This document shows, piece by piece, positions 1 through 8,636 of a DNA stretch of 64,000 nt. The stretch comes from Xenorhabdus sp. BG5 (GTDB taxonomy: Bacteria; Pseudomonadota; Gammaproteobacteria; Enterobacterales; Enterobacteriaceae). The notes beneath the pieces are model-generated. The model was given only the letters and a program-made list of their open reading frames with translations, had not been told where the DNA came from and made no database searches. The first letter of the stretch is position 1; each line of letters begins with the position of its first letter. A program made the position numbers and the translations under genes. Where the stretch lies: positions 1 through 64,000 of the forward strand of contig NZ_JADEUG010000006.1 of NCBI RefSeq assembly GCF_015163665.1, in the 5' to 3' direction.

Positions 1-540
1 CAGGCTCTGAATAAATTAACAGCACCTTTGGATATATTTGCTCAACTGGGAACGCAGGCGCTGGATAAATTAAAATCCACCTTAGATGCGTTTGTGCAAT
101 TGGGTGTTCAGACTCTGAATAAATTAACGGCACCTTTGGATATATTTGCTCAACTGGGAACGCAGGCGCTGGATAAATTAAAATCCACCTTAGATGCGTT
201 TGTGCAATTGGGTGTTCAGGCTCTTAATAAATTAACATCTCCCCTGGATGTATTTGCTAAATTGGGTATGCAGGCTCTCGAAGAGTTAAAAGCCAGTCTA
301 AATTTCTTTGCGCAGTTGGGTGTTCAGGCACTGGACAAGTTAAAATCCAGTCTGGATATATTTACTCAGATTGGGGTTCAGGGACTGGAAGAGTTAAGAG
401 CCAATCTGAATAGATTTGCGCAGGTAGGGATTCAGGCTATGGAGAATTTAAGAGATGGCTTGAAGGCATTTGCACAATTTGGAACTGAGGCTTTGGAAGC
501 GCTAAGAGCGGCCATGGACTTTTTTGGTAAAACCGGAAAC
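1..540 (+). repeat. 54-bp (18-codon) tandem repeats in tape measure gene
   Basis: The unit encodes patterns such as LDxFAQLGxQALDKLKx. Bases 1-108 and 109-216 are nearly identical as a 108-bp double unit; later units up to about 540 are increasingly diverged. The array probably continues upstream of the window. Confidence 0.85.
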
Positions 541-1794
541 AAGGTTTTTGGCTCACTTAATGATGGCGCTGATTTACTGTCTAATAAAGGAGGTAAAGAT
601 ACTTTTGGAAGACAGCGAAAAGGCTTAGGAGCATTAGGAAATATTGGTCAAAAAGTTTTTGGCTTTTTAGGTAATGGCATAAATATTCTGGCAAGTGTTG
701 GTGTAAAAGGTCTGTCTTTTTTAAGTAGTGCTTTTAGTGTATTAGGTAAAGCAATGCTGTTTATTGGCCGAGCTATGATGGCGAACCCTATTCTTGCCAT
801 TATTGGTGTTATCGCAATGGCTGCTATTTATATTTGGCAGAATTGGGAAACATTAGGCCCCAAATTCACTGCTTTGTGGGAAAACATCAAAAATTTTTGT
901 AGCAATGCATGGCAGGGAATTAAAGACCGAGTTGGTGCAGCCTGGGAAGGTATTAAAAGTTATTTCATGGATGGTGGATTAATCGGTCTTATCTACCAAA
1001 ATTGGGACACGATTAAACAAAGCGCCTCAGAAGCTTGGGAGTCAGTTAAAGCTAAAATAGGTGAAGTTTGGGAATCCGTTAAACAGAATACTTTAGAAAT
1101 TTGGGAGAGCGTTAAAAAATCAATTTCAGATAGATGGAATGAAATTGTTGCTGATGTTCAGGCTATTCCTGAAAAATTAAAATCGGCAGGTTCAGCAATG
1201 ATCGATAGTTTGCTAATTGGTATTCAAGAAAAATGGGAGAACCTGAAAAGTAAATTCGCCTCTATTACTGATTGGTTTAAATCGTGGTGGTCTGGTGATG
1301 ATAAACAGGAAGTTACCGTAAAAACATCACAGGAAATTACCAAGAGCGACACATCTCAGCAAGCAAAACAGATTACCCAACATGATAAGGGCGGATTTAT
1401 TCCTGCCGGGAAACCAGGCCTTGTAGGGGAATATGGGCCTGAAATTATCAATGGCCCAGCTAATGTTACCAGCCGAAAAAATACCGCGAAACTTGCTGCC
1501 TTGGGTCTTGCTGTTAGCTCAATGTCACTGCCGGTTGCGGCGCAGGATGCACCATTACACGCGCAGAGTTTACCTGCTCACGCTTATGAGGAAGTGCAGG
1601 CGAAACGGGAACGGAGTCAGCCACAGCAATACGGTGGCGCAGCACCGCAATATAACATCTATGTCTATGGCGCTCAGGGACAATCCGCGCAGGATATTGC
1701 CCGTGTGGTCAGGCAGGAATTGGAACAAAGGGAACGTATGCACCAAGCGCGTATGCGTAGCTCACTTTCAGACAGAGGAGAAGATTTCTCATGA
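1..1794 (+). CDS. Phage tail tape measure protein, 5' truncated by window edge
   Basis: The frame is open from base 1, so the true start lies upstream. The tape measure protein spans the tail tube of a contractile P2-type tail and sets its length. Residues up to about 180 are amphipathic 18-residue repeats. A hydrophobic stretch at about 235-265 (GRAMMANPILAIIGVIAMAA) is typical of tape measure proteins. Trp-rich repeats follow (WENIK, WESVK), then a C-terminal segment with an Ala/Pro/Gln-rich patch. The gene overlaps gpU by ATGA, the usual order T-U-D. In Xenorhabdus such clusters make R-type xenorhabdicin particles. Phage versus tailocin cannot be decided from this end of the cluster. Confidence 0.85.
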   Translation, partial: QALNKLTAPLDIFAQLGTQALDKLKSTLDAFVQLGVQTLNKLTAPLDIFAQLGTQALDKLKSTLDAFVQLGVQALNKLTSPLDVFAKLGMQALEELKASLNFFAQLGVQALDKLKSSLDIFTQIGVQGLEELRANLNRFAQVGIQAMENLRDGLKAFAQFGTEALEALRAAMDFFGKTGNKVFGSLNDGADLLSNKGGKDTFGRQRKGLGALGNIGQKVFGFLGNGINILASVGVKGLSFLSSAFSVLGKAMLFIGRAMMANPILAIIGVIAMAAIYIWQNWETLGPKFTALWENIKNFCSNAWQGIKDRVGAAWEGIKSYFMDGGLIGLIYQNWDTIKQSASEAWESVKAKIGEVWESVKQNTLEIWESVKKSISDRWNEIVADVQAIPEKLKSAGSAMIDSLLIGIQEKWENLKSKFASITDWFKSWWSGDDKQEVTVKTSQEITKSDTSQQAKQITQHDKGGFIPAGKPGLVGEYGPEIINGPANVTSRKNTAKLAALGLAVSSMSLPVAAQDAPLHAQSLPAHAYEEVQAKRERSQPQQYGGAAPQYNIYVYGAQGQSAQDIARVVRQELEQRERMHQARMRSSLSDRGEDFS

Positions 1795-2297
1795 TGGCTG
1801 CACTTGGTTTGTTTGTTTTTATGCTGAAAACAACGCCATATCAAACTTTTCAATATAAACAGAGTTGGCGACATGCCTTCAACAGCCGCGTGGGAGCGCG
1901 GCCTGCCTGGCAGTTTGTCGGTTCAGACAATGATACGATCACACTATCAGGGGAACTTTATCCTGAACTGACAGGTGGTTCACTTTCATTGACCGCATTG
2001 AAATTGATGGCAGATAGTGGCAAGGCGTGGTCTTTTATTGATGGCAGTGGTGCCATTTACGGTATGTTCGTTATCGAAAGCATTGATGAGACTAAAACAG
2101 AGTTTATGTCAGGCGGTGCGGCCAGAAAAATCAGTTTCACGCTGACTTTGCGACGTGTTGACAATAATTTGCTCGAAATGTTGGGCGATTTGCAGGAGCA
2201 GCTTTCTGATATCAAGAAAGATTTACCTAATTTGCCAAAGAAACTTTCTGCATTCAAAGATGATGTTATTGATAAAGTCAAAGGAGTGTTCTCATGA
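1791..2297 (+). CDS. P2 gpU-like tail protein
   Basis: 168 residues. The core (KTTPYQTFQY, then QFVGSDNDTITLSGELYPE, then SFTLTLRR near residue 120) is the gpU pattern of P2-like tails, a small protein at the tail terminus needed for tail completion. It starts inside the stop of the tape measure gene (ATGA) and its stop overlaps the gpD start, so the three are translationally coupled. Starting at the second Met or at the MLKTTPYQ Met is also possible, because the first residues (MMAALGLFVF) look like normal gpU N-terminal sequence. The tail beyond residue 130 is charged and possibly coiled coil. Confidence 0.85.
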   Translation: MMAALGLFVFMLKTTPYQTFQYKQSWRHAFNSRVGARPAWQFVGSDNDTITLSGELYPELTGGSLSLTALKLMADSGKAWSFIDGSGAIYGMFVIESIDETKTEFMSGGAARKISFTLTLRRVDNNLLEMLGDLQEQLSDIKKDLPNLPKKLSAFKDDVIDKVKGVFS

Positions 2298-3769
2298 TTG
2301 ATTTTGAAAAGTGGATACCCGACACGGATTGGGTTCCCCAATTTGATTTGGTCACTGGAAAAGTCAGTGAGCCCGCTTTTCGTCTGGAAATCAATAACAA
2401 GGATATCAGTGGGAATATCCAATCACGCCTGATGTCATTAACATTGACGGATAATCGTGGTTTGGAATCAGACCAGCTCGATATTGAGTTGGATGATGCG
2501 GATGGCATGCTGAGGCTGCCTCGTCGTGGCGATATTCTTAGATTAGAACTGGGGTGGCATGGCCACTCCTTAACGCCGAAGGGAAAATTTGTTGTTGATG
2601 AAATTGAACATGTTGGTGCACCAGATCGATTAACTATTCGTGCCCGTAGTGCGGATTTTCGTGGTGATCTGAATACGAAAAAGGAAATTTCTTACCATAA
2701 ATGCACTTTAGGCAGTATTGTCAGTACTATCGCTGCCAGAAATAAATTGGCGTTTAAGATAAGTTCAGAGTTGGAAAATATCTCTATGCATGTCGATCAA
2801 ACAAATGAATCTGACGTCAGCTTTTTGACTCGACTAGCAAAACAAGAAGGCGCAATCGCTTCAGTCAAAAATGGCGAATTATTGTTTGTTCAGCAAGGGA
2901 AGAATAAAGCGGCGAGTGGTAAGCCTATTCCGCCTGTACTGATTACGCGTAACTCGGGGGATAGTCACAGATTTTCTCTGTCCGATCGTGAGGCCTATAC
3001 TGGTGTTGTTGCTCAATGGATGGATACACGTACAGCAACTAAACAGACGGTTAAACTGAGGCGAAAGGAATCAGAGGAAGGAAAAGCGGAACTTGTCGTT
3101 GAATATGAAAGTAGTAGCCAATCATCAGGCAAGAATTCTTCTCAAACAGGCAAAAAAACCACTAAAAAAGGGGATGCTTCTTCCGGGAAAAAGCAACCAC
3201 AATCCTCTAAAAAGGAAAAAGATCTTAAAAATAAATCACCTGGCAAAGTTAATTTGGCGAAGAAAAATCCAAAAACTAAAGGTCGTGGAAAGCCGACTTA
3301 TATTAAAAAGGGGAATAAAAAGAACAGTAAAAATAAAGGTCACGGCAGTATTGAGATAGAAGCAAATTTCGATATTGAAGCAAGCTTATCTTATGAAGAA
3401 CAGCGTGAATCAACGGTTGAACACCATCAAACAACGACGGTACAGCAAGAATCTGCAAGCTATTTGGTGGGAACTCAGGAGAATATTCTAACGCTTTCGC
3501 GCATTTATTCTAACAAAGAAAGTGCAGAGCGTGCCGCTATCGCCGTTTGGAAAAAAATGCAACGAGGAGCGGCGCAGTTCTCTATCACATTAGCATTGGG
3601 GCGCGCTGATATTTATCCTGAAACTCCCGTCCAGTTAGAGGGGTTTAAGCCAGAAATTGATGGAACTGACTGGACTTTGGTCAAAGTCACTCACACGCTC
3701 AATGACAGTGGTTTTACGACATCATTAGATCTCGAAATAAAAATCGATGAAGTTGAAATGAGTACTTGA
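2294..3769 (+). CDS. P2 gpD-like late control / tail hub protein with Lys-rich insert
   Basis: 491 residues. The N-terminal half (FRLEINNKDIS, LTDNRGLESDQLDIELDD, PRRGDILRLELGW, HVGAPDRLTIRARSADF) matches gpD of P2-like phages, the VgrG/gp27-like hub under the baseplate. Residues about 270-350 form a low-complexity insert very rich in Lys, Ser and Gly. The C-terminal fold then resumes (ESAERAAIAVWKKMQRGAAQFSITLALGR). P2 gpD is roughly 390 residues as I remember, so the insert explains the extra length. The insert is inframe and not a frameshift. It is the last structural gene before ogr. Confidence 0.9.
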   Translation: MIDFEKWIPDTDWVPQFDLVTGKVSEPAFRLEINNKDISGNIQSRLMSLTLTDNRGLESDQLDIELDDADGMLRLPRRGDILRLELGWHGHSLTPKGKFVVDEIEHVGAPDRLTIRARSADFRGDLNTKKEISYHKCTLGSIVSTIAARNKLAFKISSELENISMHVDQTNESDVSFLTRLAKQEGAIASVKNGELLFVQQGKNKAASGKPIPPVLITRNSGDSHRFSLSDREAYTGVVAQWMDTRTATKQTVKLRRKESEEGKAELVVEYESSSQSSGKNSSQTGKKTTKKGDASSGKKQPQSSKKEKDLKNKSPGKVNLAKKNPKTKGRGKPTYIKKGNKKNSKNKGHGSIEIEANFDIEASLSYEEQRESTVEHHQTTTVQQESASYLVGTQENILTLSRIYSNKESAERAAIAVWKKMQRGAAQFSITLALGRADIYPETPVQLEGFKPEIDGTDWTLVKVTHTLNDSGFTTSLDLEIKIDEVEMST

Positions 3770-3815
3770 TCTCAATATGAGATCTTTGGTATATTGTTCA
3801 CCAGACGAGATGATG

Positions 3816-3857
3816 TTATTTCAAGACAGTTATTTCAAGACAGTTATTTCAAGATAA
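3816..3857 (+). repeat. Three 14-bp direct repeats upstream of ogr
   Basis: The unit TTATTTCAAGACAG occurs at 3816-3829 and 3830-3843, and a diverged third copy sits at 3844-3857, directly before the ogr ribosome binding site. The position suits a regulator site, but replication slippage would look the same. Confidence 0.7.
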
Positions 3858-3879
3858 CGATTTCAGAAAGGTGAACAAT

Positions 3880-4116
3880 ATGATTAAGTGTCCTCTGTGT
3901 GATCAATCAGCGCATACTCGTAGCAGCTTTGAACACTCAAGCCAAACAAAGGAGCGCTATAACCAATGTCAGAATATCAATTGTGGAGCAACGTTTGTCA
4001 GCCATGAAACCTTTGTCCGTTTCATTTCTAAGCCAGGTGAAGTCCAGAATGTGGCGCCACATCCAAGGGCAAAAACCAAGAGACAACCTCGCCAGAAAGC
4101 GGCTGCCGTACAATAA
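3880..4116 (+). CDS. ogr: Ogr/Delta-type zinc finger late gene activator
   Basis: 78 residues from ATG 3880, chosen because AAGGTGA lies just upstream; an in-frame GTG at 3871 is the alternative. Cysteines CPLC near the N-terminus and CQNINC about 22 residues later form the zinc-binding set of the P2 Ogr / P4 Delta family. These activators bind late promoters and contact the RNA polymerase alpha subunit. The C-terminus is basic (RAKTKRQPRQK). Its place directly after gpD is the P2 order, and it marks the end of the tail module. Confidence 0.85.
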   Translation: MIKCPLCDQSAHTRSSFEHSSQTKERYNQCQNINCGATFVSHETFVRFISKPGEVQNVAPHPRAKTKRQPRQKAAAVQ

Positions 4117-4146
4117 ATAACGAAAAAATTATTGCTCCAGTTTTTT

Positions 4147-4170
4147 GCCACCGTTATGGTGGCTTTTTTT
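4147..4170 (+). terminator. Rho-independent terminator after ogr
   Basis: Stem GCCACC / GGTGGC with a 5-nt loop, followed by seven T. Confidence 0.9.
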
Positions 4171-4213
4171 GGATGTTGGATTGAAGTAAGGGTCTCTATT
4201 CGAGATCTTTTTG

Positions 4214-4242
4214 TGACACCCACTCGTCAACAAAGTGGGCGT
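4214..4242. repeat. Inverted repeat between ogr and ydcH-like gene
   Basis: GACACCCACT and AGTGGGCGTC pair over 10 bp with one mismatch. There is no T-run on either side, so it is a weak terminator candidate for the minus-strand gene or a phage end. Confidence 0.35.
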
Positions 4243-4260
4243 CAAAACCATTTGGCTGAT

Positions 4261-4485
4261 TTACTTCTGGTTCTGATATTGTTCCTGCAAAATCCTTTGC
4301 ATTTCATCTTTGATGTGTAGTTTTTCTTTTTTCAGACGCACAACTTTATCGTTGTAACCCGCACCATTTGGGCCTTCAAGTTGGGTTATCTCGTGGTCAA
4401 GTCGGTTATGTTTTTCAAACAGGGATTGGAAGCGGGGATGAGATTCTTTCAGGTTGGATACTAATTCACGATATTCTGGAAACAT
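4261..4485 (-). CDS. YdcH family (DUF465) small coiled-coil protein
   Basis: 74 residues, all charged helix: EYRELVSNLKESHPRF, then FEKHNRLDHEI, then VVRLKKEKLHIKDEM. This is the DUF465/YdcH pattern of short helical-hairpin proteins of unknown function. The start is supported by AGGAGGT directly upstream on the minus strand. It is the first chromosomal-looking gene beyond the phage module. Confidence 0.85.
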   Translation of the reverse strand: MFPEYRELVSNLKESHPRFQSLFEKHNRLDHEITQLEGPNGAGYNDKVVRLKKEKLHIKDEMQRILQEQYQNQK

Positions 4486-4751
4486 AAGACCTCCTATACG
4501 AAATTCACTACCACACTGCGTGAGTGTAGCAGGTCATTTTAATATCAGATTTGAGAAATATCACATAAAAAAGAACTGGTAGAACCTGTTAGGCTATTGG
4601 TGATAAATAAAATTTGACATTGATCATGAGTGAATAGTTTTCCCTTATCTAATGCCTTTAAGAATCAGAGCTTTGCCAAAAAACATAATTTACCCCTGTC
4701 TTTTTGTTGTTATTATCTAGTCTCCTTTTTAAACATATTCAGAGGTGATAT

Positions 4752-5228
4752 ATGAAAAAATATCTATTCCCTTTAGCTGCATTGATGGTATCAACGTCGG
4801 TTTTTGCTGACAAAAAACTTGAAGATATCGCCCCTTATCCTGCGCCTTCTGAGAAAATGGCTCGTAGCGTGATTGAATTGCCTCAGAAAGAACATGAAAA
4901 CGGCTATATGGTCGAGTTGGTGATTGGCAAGGATATGAAAGTGGATTGTAATCATCACTGGTTTGGCGGTAAGTTGGAGACTAAAACGCTGGAAGGGTGG
5001 GGATATGACTATTATGTGCTAAATAATGTGACTGGTCCCGCTTCAACAAAAATGGCTTGTCCAAATGAAGAAAAAACAGTGCGTTTTGTTCAGGTTCAGC
5101 TAGGTAAGGATGCTTTTATCCGTTATAACAGCAAATTACCTATCGTAGTATATACGCCAAAATCGTTGACAGTTAAATATCGTATTTGGCAAGCTTCGGA
5201 TGAAGTAAAAAAAGCGGTTATCAAATAA
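4752..5228 (+). CDS. eco: Ecotin, periplasmic serine protease inhibitor
   Basis: 158 residues. The signal peptide ends at VFA (residue 19). Blocks [12 protein letters not shown] and [20 protein letters not shown] are ecotin. Cys66 and Cys103 correspond to the conserved disulfide. Ecotin dimers block trypsin-fold proteases through a reactive loop. In E. coli the P1-P1' pair is Met-Met (STMMAC); here the loop reads STKMAC, so P1 is Lys100 of the precursor (codon 5049-5051). That favours trypsin-like targets. The gene is monocistronic, with an AGAGGTGAT ribosome site and its own terminator. Confidence 0.95.
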   Translation: MKKYLFPLAALMVSTSVFADKKLEDIAPYPAPSEKMARSVIELPQKEHENGYMVELVIGKDMKVDCNHHWFGGKLETKTLEGWGYDYYVLNNVTGPASTKMACPNEEKTVRFVQVQLGKDAFIRYNSKLPIVVYTPKSLTVKYRIWQASDEVKKAVIK

Positions 5229-5246
5229 GTTATTGATTAAATAAAT

Positions 5247-5283
5247 AAACAACCTGAGTTGTTATATTAAACTCAGGTTGTTT
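5247..5283 (+). terminator. Hairpin terminator after eco
   Basis: Perfect 14-bp stem AAACAACCTGAGTT / AACTCAGGTTGTTT with a 9-nt loop. The T-tail is short. Confidence 0.75.
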
Positions 5284-5463
5284 AAACATGCATTTCTTCA
5301 TTGCTTATTATTAAGTTAACAATAAAGCAATCTGTAATAAACCAATATAAATTGGTTTTTCTTTATTTTTCTGTCTGCGATTCCTTGCCCATAATTAAAA
5401 ACACTAACTAAACTGTTTTTGGATTCTTTTGCATTTATGCAAATATCATTAAGGAATCGTCGA

Positions 5464-6171
5464 ATGTTTAAAAAGTTATCGGCAGAGTTTTTGGGTACTT
5501 TTTGGTTGGTGTTTGGTGGATGTGGTAGTGCTGTTTTAGCTGCGGCATTTCCACAGCTGGGGATTGGTTTTGTGGGCGTATCTCTGGCTTTTGGTTTAAC
5601 TGTGGTAACGATGGCCTATGCTGTAGGGCATATTTCAGGAGGGCACTTTAATCCGGCAGTAACATTGGGGTTGTTCGCGGGCGGGCGTATTTCTGCTAAA
5701 GAGGTTATTCCTTATGTTATTGCCCAAGTGATTGGAGGAATTGCGGCAGCCGCGGTACTGTACCTTATCGCTAGCGGTAAAAGTGGTTTTGATGCAACAG
5801 CAAGTGGTTTTGCATCTAATGGCTATGGTGAACATTCTCCTGGTGGTTTTTCATTACGAGCTGCAATTATTATTGAATTAGTATTAACCGGATTTTTCTT
5901 GATTGTCATTCTTGGAGCAACAGATAAAAATGCACCAGCAGGTTTTGCACCATTGGCTATCGGTTTAGCATTGACACTTATTCACTTAATCAGTATCCCA
6001 GTAACAAATACATCGGTTAACCCGGCAAGAAGTACTGCGGTTGCTATTTTCCAGGGGACCTGGGCCTTGGAGCAGCTTTGGGTATTTTGGTTGATTCCAT
6101 TAATTGGTGGTGCTATCGGTGGGTTGATATACCGGACACTCTTACAGAAAGATGATTCATCCGTTAATTAA
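5464..6171 (+). CDS. aqpZ: Aquaporin Z
   Basis: 235 residues from ATG 5464; AAGGA at 5451 and alignment of [19 protein letters not shown] with AqpZ support this start over an upstream one. It is an inner-membrane water channel with six transmembrane segments and two half-helices carrying the NPA motifs (HFNPAVT and SVNPARS). The sequence is very close to E. coli AqpZ throughout. It is followed by a strong terminator and appears to be a single-gene unit. Confidence 0.97.
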   Translation: MFKKLSAEFLGTFWLVFGGCGSAVLAAAFPQLGIGFVGVSLAFGLTVVTMAYAVGHISGGHFNPAVTLGLFAGGRISAKEVIPYVIAQVIGGIAAAAVLYLIASGKSGFDATASGFASNGYGEHSPGGFSLRAAIIIELVLTGFFLIVILGATDKNAPAGFAPLAIGLALTLIHLISIPVTNTSVNPARSTAVAIFQGTWALEQLWVFWLIPLIGGAIGGLIYRTLLQKDDSSVN

Positions 6172-6190
6172 TATTTCTCATATTTTGATT

Positions 6191-6216
6191 AAGCCATGTT
6201 ATAGCATGGCTTTTTT
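6191..6216 (+). terminator. Rho-independent terminator after aqpZ
   Basis: Stem AAGCCATG / CATGGCTT with a short loop and a T-run. Confidence 0.9.
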
Positions 6217-6270
6217 GATTCCTTTTTATGGTAGATTTATTCACATTTCAATCTCTTCTTAAAAGGAAAA

Positions 6271-6714
6271 ATGATGGAGCAAAATATAACATGGGAACGA
6301 GGTGAATATTGGGTTACAACGGATAAGAGTAAGATTGATATTCATTTCGTACATAGTGAATTAACGCAATTATTTTGGGCGCGTGGTGTTGAGTTTGATA
6401 AGGTCAAAACTGCAATAGAAAATAGTTTATGCTTTGCATTATTTCATCGTGATAGAGCAATTGGGTTTGCAAGGTTAGTAACTGATTTTTCAATGTTTTC
6501 TTATCTTTCAGATGTGTTTATTATCGATGACTATCAGAAGAGGGGATTAGGGCGTTGGTTGGTAGAATGTGTTTTACAGCATCCGATTATTCCTCATGTA
6601 AAACACGTGATGTTGGTGACATCTAATGCGGGTTGGCTTTATAAGAAACTGGGATTTTCACCTGTTGTAGAGCAGGATTTTGTATGGACATTAGACAAAA
6701 CTGAAAATACTTGA
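6271..6714 (+). CDS. GNAT family N-acetyltransferase
   Basis: 147 residues. The acetyl-CoA binding motif A is visible as DVFIIDDYQKRGLGRWLVE (around 88-107), followed by HVMLVTSNAGWLYKKLGFSP, the usual C-terminal part of the fold. Substrate unknown. AAAAGGAAAA precedes tandem ATG codons at 6271 and 6274; either could be used. Confidence 0.85.
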   Translation: MMEQNITWERGEYWVTTDKSKIDIHFVHSELTQLFWARGVEFDKVKTAIENSLCFALFHRDRAIGFARLVTDFSMFSYLSDVFIIDDYQKRGLGRWLVECVLQHPIIPHVKHVMLVTSNAGWLYKKLGFSPVVEQDFVWTLDKTENT

Positions 6715-6806
6715 AGTACCTTTATAAACACTAAGAAAGCAGGCGGTTATTATTAGTATTTGGATAATGCCGCCTGTGTTATTAGCCAATAAGGCTCATC
6801 ATTTCA

Positions 6807-7186
6807 TCAATATTCATGCAATTCATCCCAATGATGAATGATTTGCCCAACAATACCGTAATTACGGGCTTCTTTTGGTTCCATCCAGTAATTCCGATCG
6901 GTATCTTTTGCGACCTTATCAAGGGATTGATTGGTTGCTTTCCTGATCAGCTGATGGATCATAAAACGGGTATTTGGTAGGGAGTAACGGTTTTCTTTAG
7001 ATAAATATTTTTATTGGATCATTACTGATTTCCCTGCAAAATTATCAGTTGTGTCATTACATTTTCAGCAAGCGATTGATGGATTTCACTAGAAATAATA
7101 ACAGATCGTGATTTAATGAGTTGATTTTGAGTATATGAAGTTGCTGTTGTTTCTTTTTCTGCGCTATTTATAAATTCGCAATACAT
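6807..7186 (-). pseudogene. Broken ClpP-like protease gene
   Basis: On the minus strand an ATG at 7186 with an AGGAGAG ribosome site opens a 54-residue frame. It contains LIKSRSVIISSEIHQSLAEN, which resembles the N-terminal strand and helix region of ClpP, and ends at TAA 7024-7022. A second piece runs in frame to TGA at 6809-6807. It reads YSLPNTRFMIHQ, then SLDKVAKDTDRNYWMEPKEA and YGIVGQII, the C-terminal third of ClpP including the conserved DTDR region. The middle of the protein is missing, including the catalytic Ser segment, as is the usual stretch after MIHQ. The gene is therefore dead, and probably an accessory ClpP paralogue rather than the housekeeping copy. Confidence 0.75.
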
Positions 7187-7593
7187 TGTTTTTCTCTCCT
7201 GTAATAAATAATATTGGATATATAAATAATATAGCTTTTAAAAATAATGTTTTCTAAAAAATTTGAACTTTATTTCAGTTTTGTAACATCATCAAAAAAA
7301 TTGAATTATTTTTTTAAAAAAATTTAATTTATTTGTGGGATTATGATGATATATATTTATGTTCATGATTTCTTAGCGTTTTGTAGTGTGTGTAATAAAA
7401 TAAGATAAAATAAAAAACTCAGTGTATTTACAGTTAGGTTTGGTTGTATATTGTCACTTTCCTGCTGTAAGTTTTATTTCGTTATTTATATATTCAAAAG
7501 CATGTGAGTTAATGTTTTATGCTCAGCAATATCTGCATATTGCTAACTGTATTAATTGGCTGTGATGTAAATGTAATAAATTAGGAATGAATT
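7187..7593. other. AT-rich upstream region of isnA
   Basis: About 400 bp with many A/T runs and no credible reading frame. It holds one clear inverted repeat (7525-7544). No convincing -35/-10 pair was found. The composition would suit silencing by a nucleoid protein such as H-NS, but that is only inference. Confidence 0.6.
7525..7544. promoter_or_regulatory. Candidate operator upstream of isnA
   Basis: Perfect inverted repeat AGCAATAT-CTGC-ATATTGCT, centred about 59 bp before the isnA start codon. It is a plausible site for a dimeric regulator. Confidence 0.5.
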
Positions 7594-8592
7594 ATGGAAC
7601 GTCTTGACATAGAAGAAGTGTCTAACAAAATTCTACGTGAATTATTGCAGTATCGGCGTCGTTTCCCTGAGTCTGAACATACACTTCAATATGAAGAAAA
7701 AAAGGTTTCTGAGGTTCAATTGTCACGTATCCGTGCATTTGTGGAACAAGGGAAACCTATCGAATGTATTTTACCTGCATTTCCAACAAAATCCCCCAAT
7801 CCTAGAAAAGTATTGGGTAAAATGCCGGATATGGCAGAAAAGTTATCACTGATTTTTCTAAACTCCCTTTGCCAGCGTATTCAACTTTATTATCCACCTG
7901 GGGCAAATATTGTTATTTGTTCTGATGGACATGTTTTTAGTGATCTTATTCTTGTCGATGATGACACAATTACCCATTATCAATTAGAAATTGAAAAATT
8001 GCTGCATGAACTGGGCGCGACTCATCTTTCAGTTTTTAATCTTGGTAACGTTGAATCACTAACGCAATATACTAATGATTACGATCAACTGCGTGAATTA
8101 TTGGTCAGTCGTTATGCCTCTTCAATCGAGGAGATCAAGGAAGAACTCAAAAAAACCGAAGAAGGTGTTCAATTATATCGAGCGATTACTCGTTTTCTTT
8201 ATGAAGATAGCTTATTGCCAGAATATACAGGTTCAAAAAATGCGTTGCAAAAAGATGCACGCCAGCGCTCGGCTGGGGTTATCCAACGCAGCTGGGCGTG
8301 GGGTAATTTGCTGGCAGAACAATTCCCTCTAGCGATCCGTCTTTCTATTCACCCGCAACCTGTAGACAGTATCAAAATTGGTATTCATATGATGCCGACT
8401 CGGGATGATTGGTTGACACCGTGGCACGGTGTGGCGGCCAACATTAACGGTCAGTTTGTACTGATGAAAAGTGATGAAGTGAAAAAGATGAATGGAAAGC
8501 TGATCGAAATTCGGGGGGTTCCAAGCCATTACGTGATTGAAACGCCATCTGAAGAAAACCCACAAACAGAATTTCAAACGGCGACAGTATAA
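7594..8592 (+). CDS. isnA: Isonitrile synthase (IsnA/PvcA family)
   Basis: 332 residues, close to the usual PvcA/IsnA length. Features include the [21 protein letters not shown] block, [13 protein letters not shown], and HPQP...[16 protein letters not shown]. These enzymes turn the amino group of an aromatic amino acid (Tyr for rhabduscin, Trp in other systems) into an isonitrile, taking the carbon from a pentose phosphate. isnB and a glycosyltransferase follow on the same strand with short gaps, so the three look like one operon making rhabduscin, the phenoloxidase inhibitor of these insect pathogens. The start is supported by AGGAATGA upstream. Confidence 0.93.
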   Translation: MERLDIEEVSNKILRELLQYRRRFPESEHTLQYEEKKVSEVQLSRIRAFVEQGKPIECILPAFPTKSPNPRKVLGKMPDMAEKLSLIFLNSLCQRIQLYYPPGANIVICSDGHVFSDLILVDDDTITHYQLEIEKLLHELGATHLSVFNLGNVESLTQYTNDYDQLRELLVSRYASSIEEIKEELKKTEEGVQLYRAITRFLYEDSLLPEYTGSKNALQKDARQRSAGVIQRSWAWGNLLAEQFPLAIRLSIHPQPVDSIKIGIHMMPTRDDWLTPWHGVAANINGQFVLMKSDEVKKMNGKLIEIRGVPSHYVIETPSEENPQTEFQTATV

Positions 8593-8636
8593 GCAGCATA
8601 ACCACGTGGTATACCCGTATTTTAGAGAGAAAAATC

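Noticed and set aside
1-540. Possible CRISPR array
   Set aside because: The repeats are 54 bp, contiguous without spacers and in frame with the tape measure protein.
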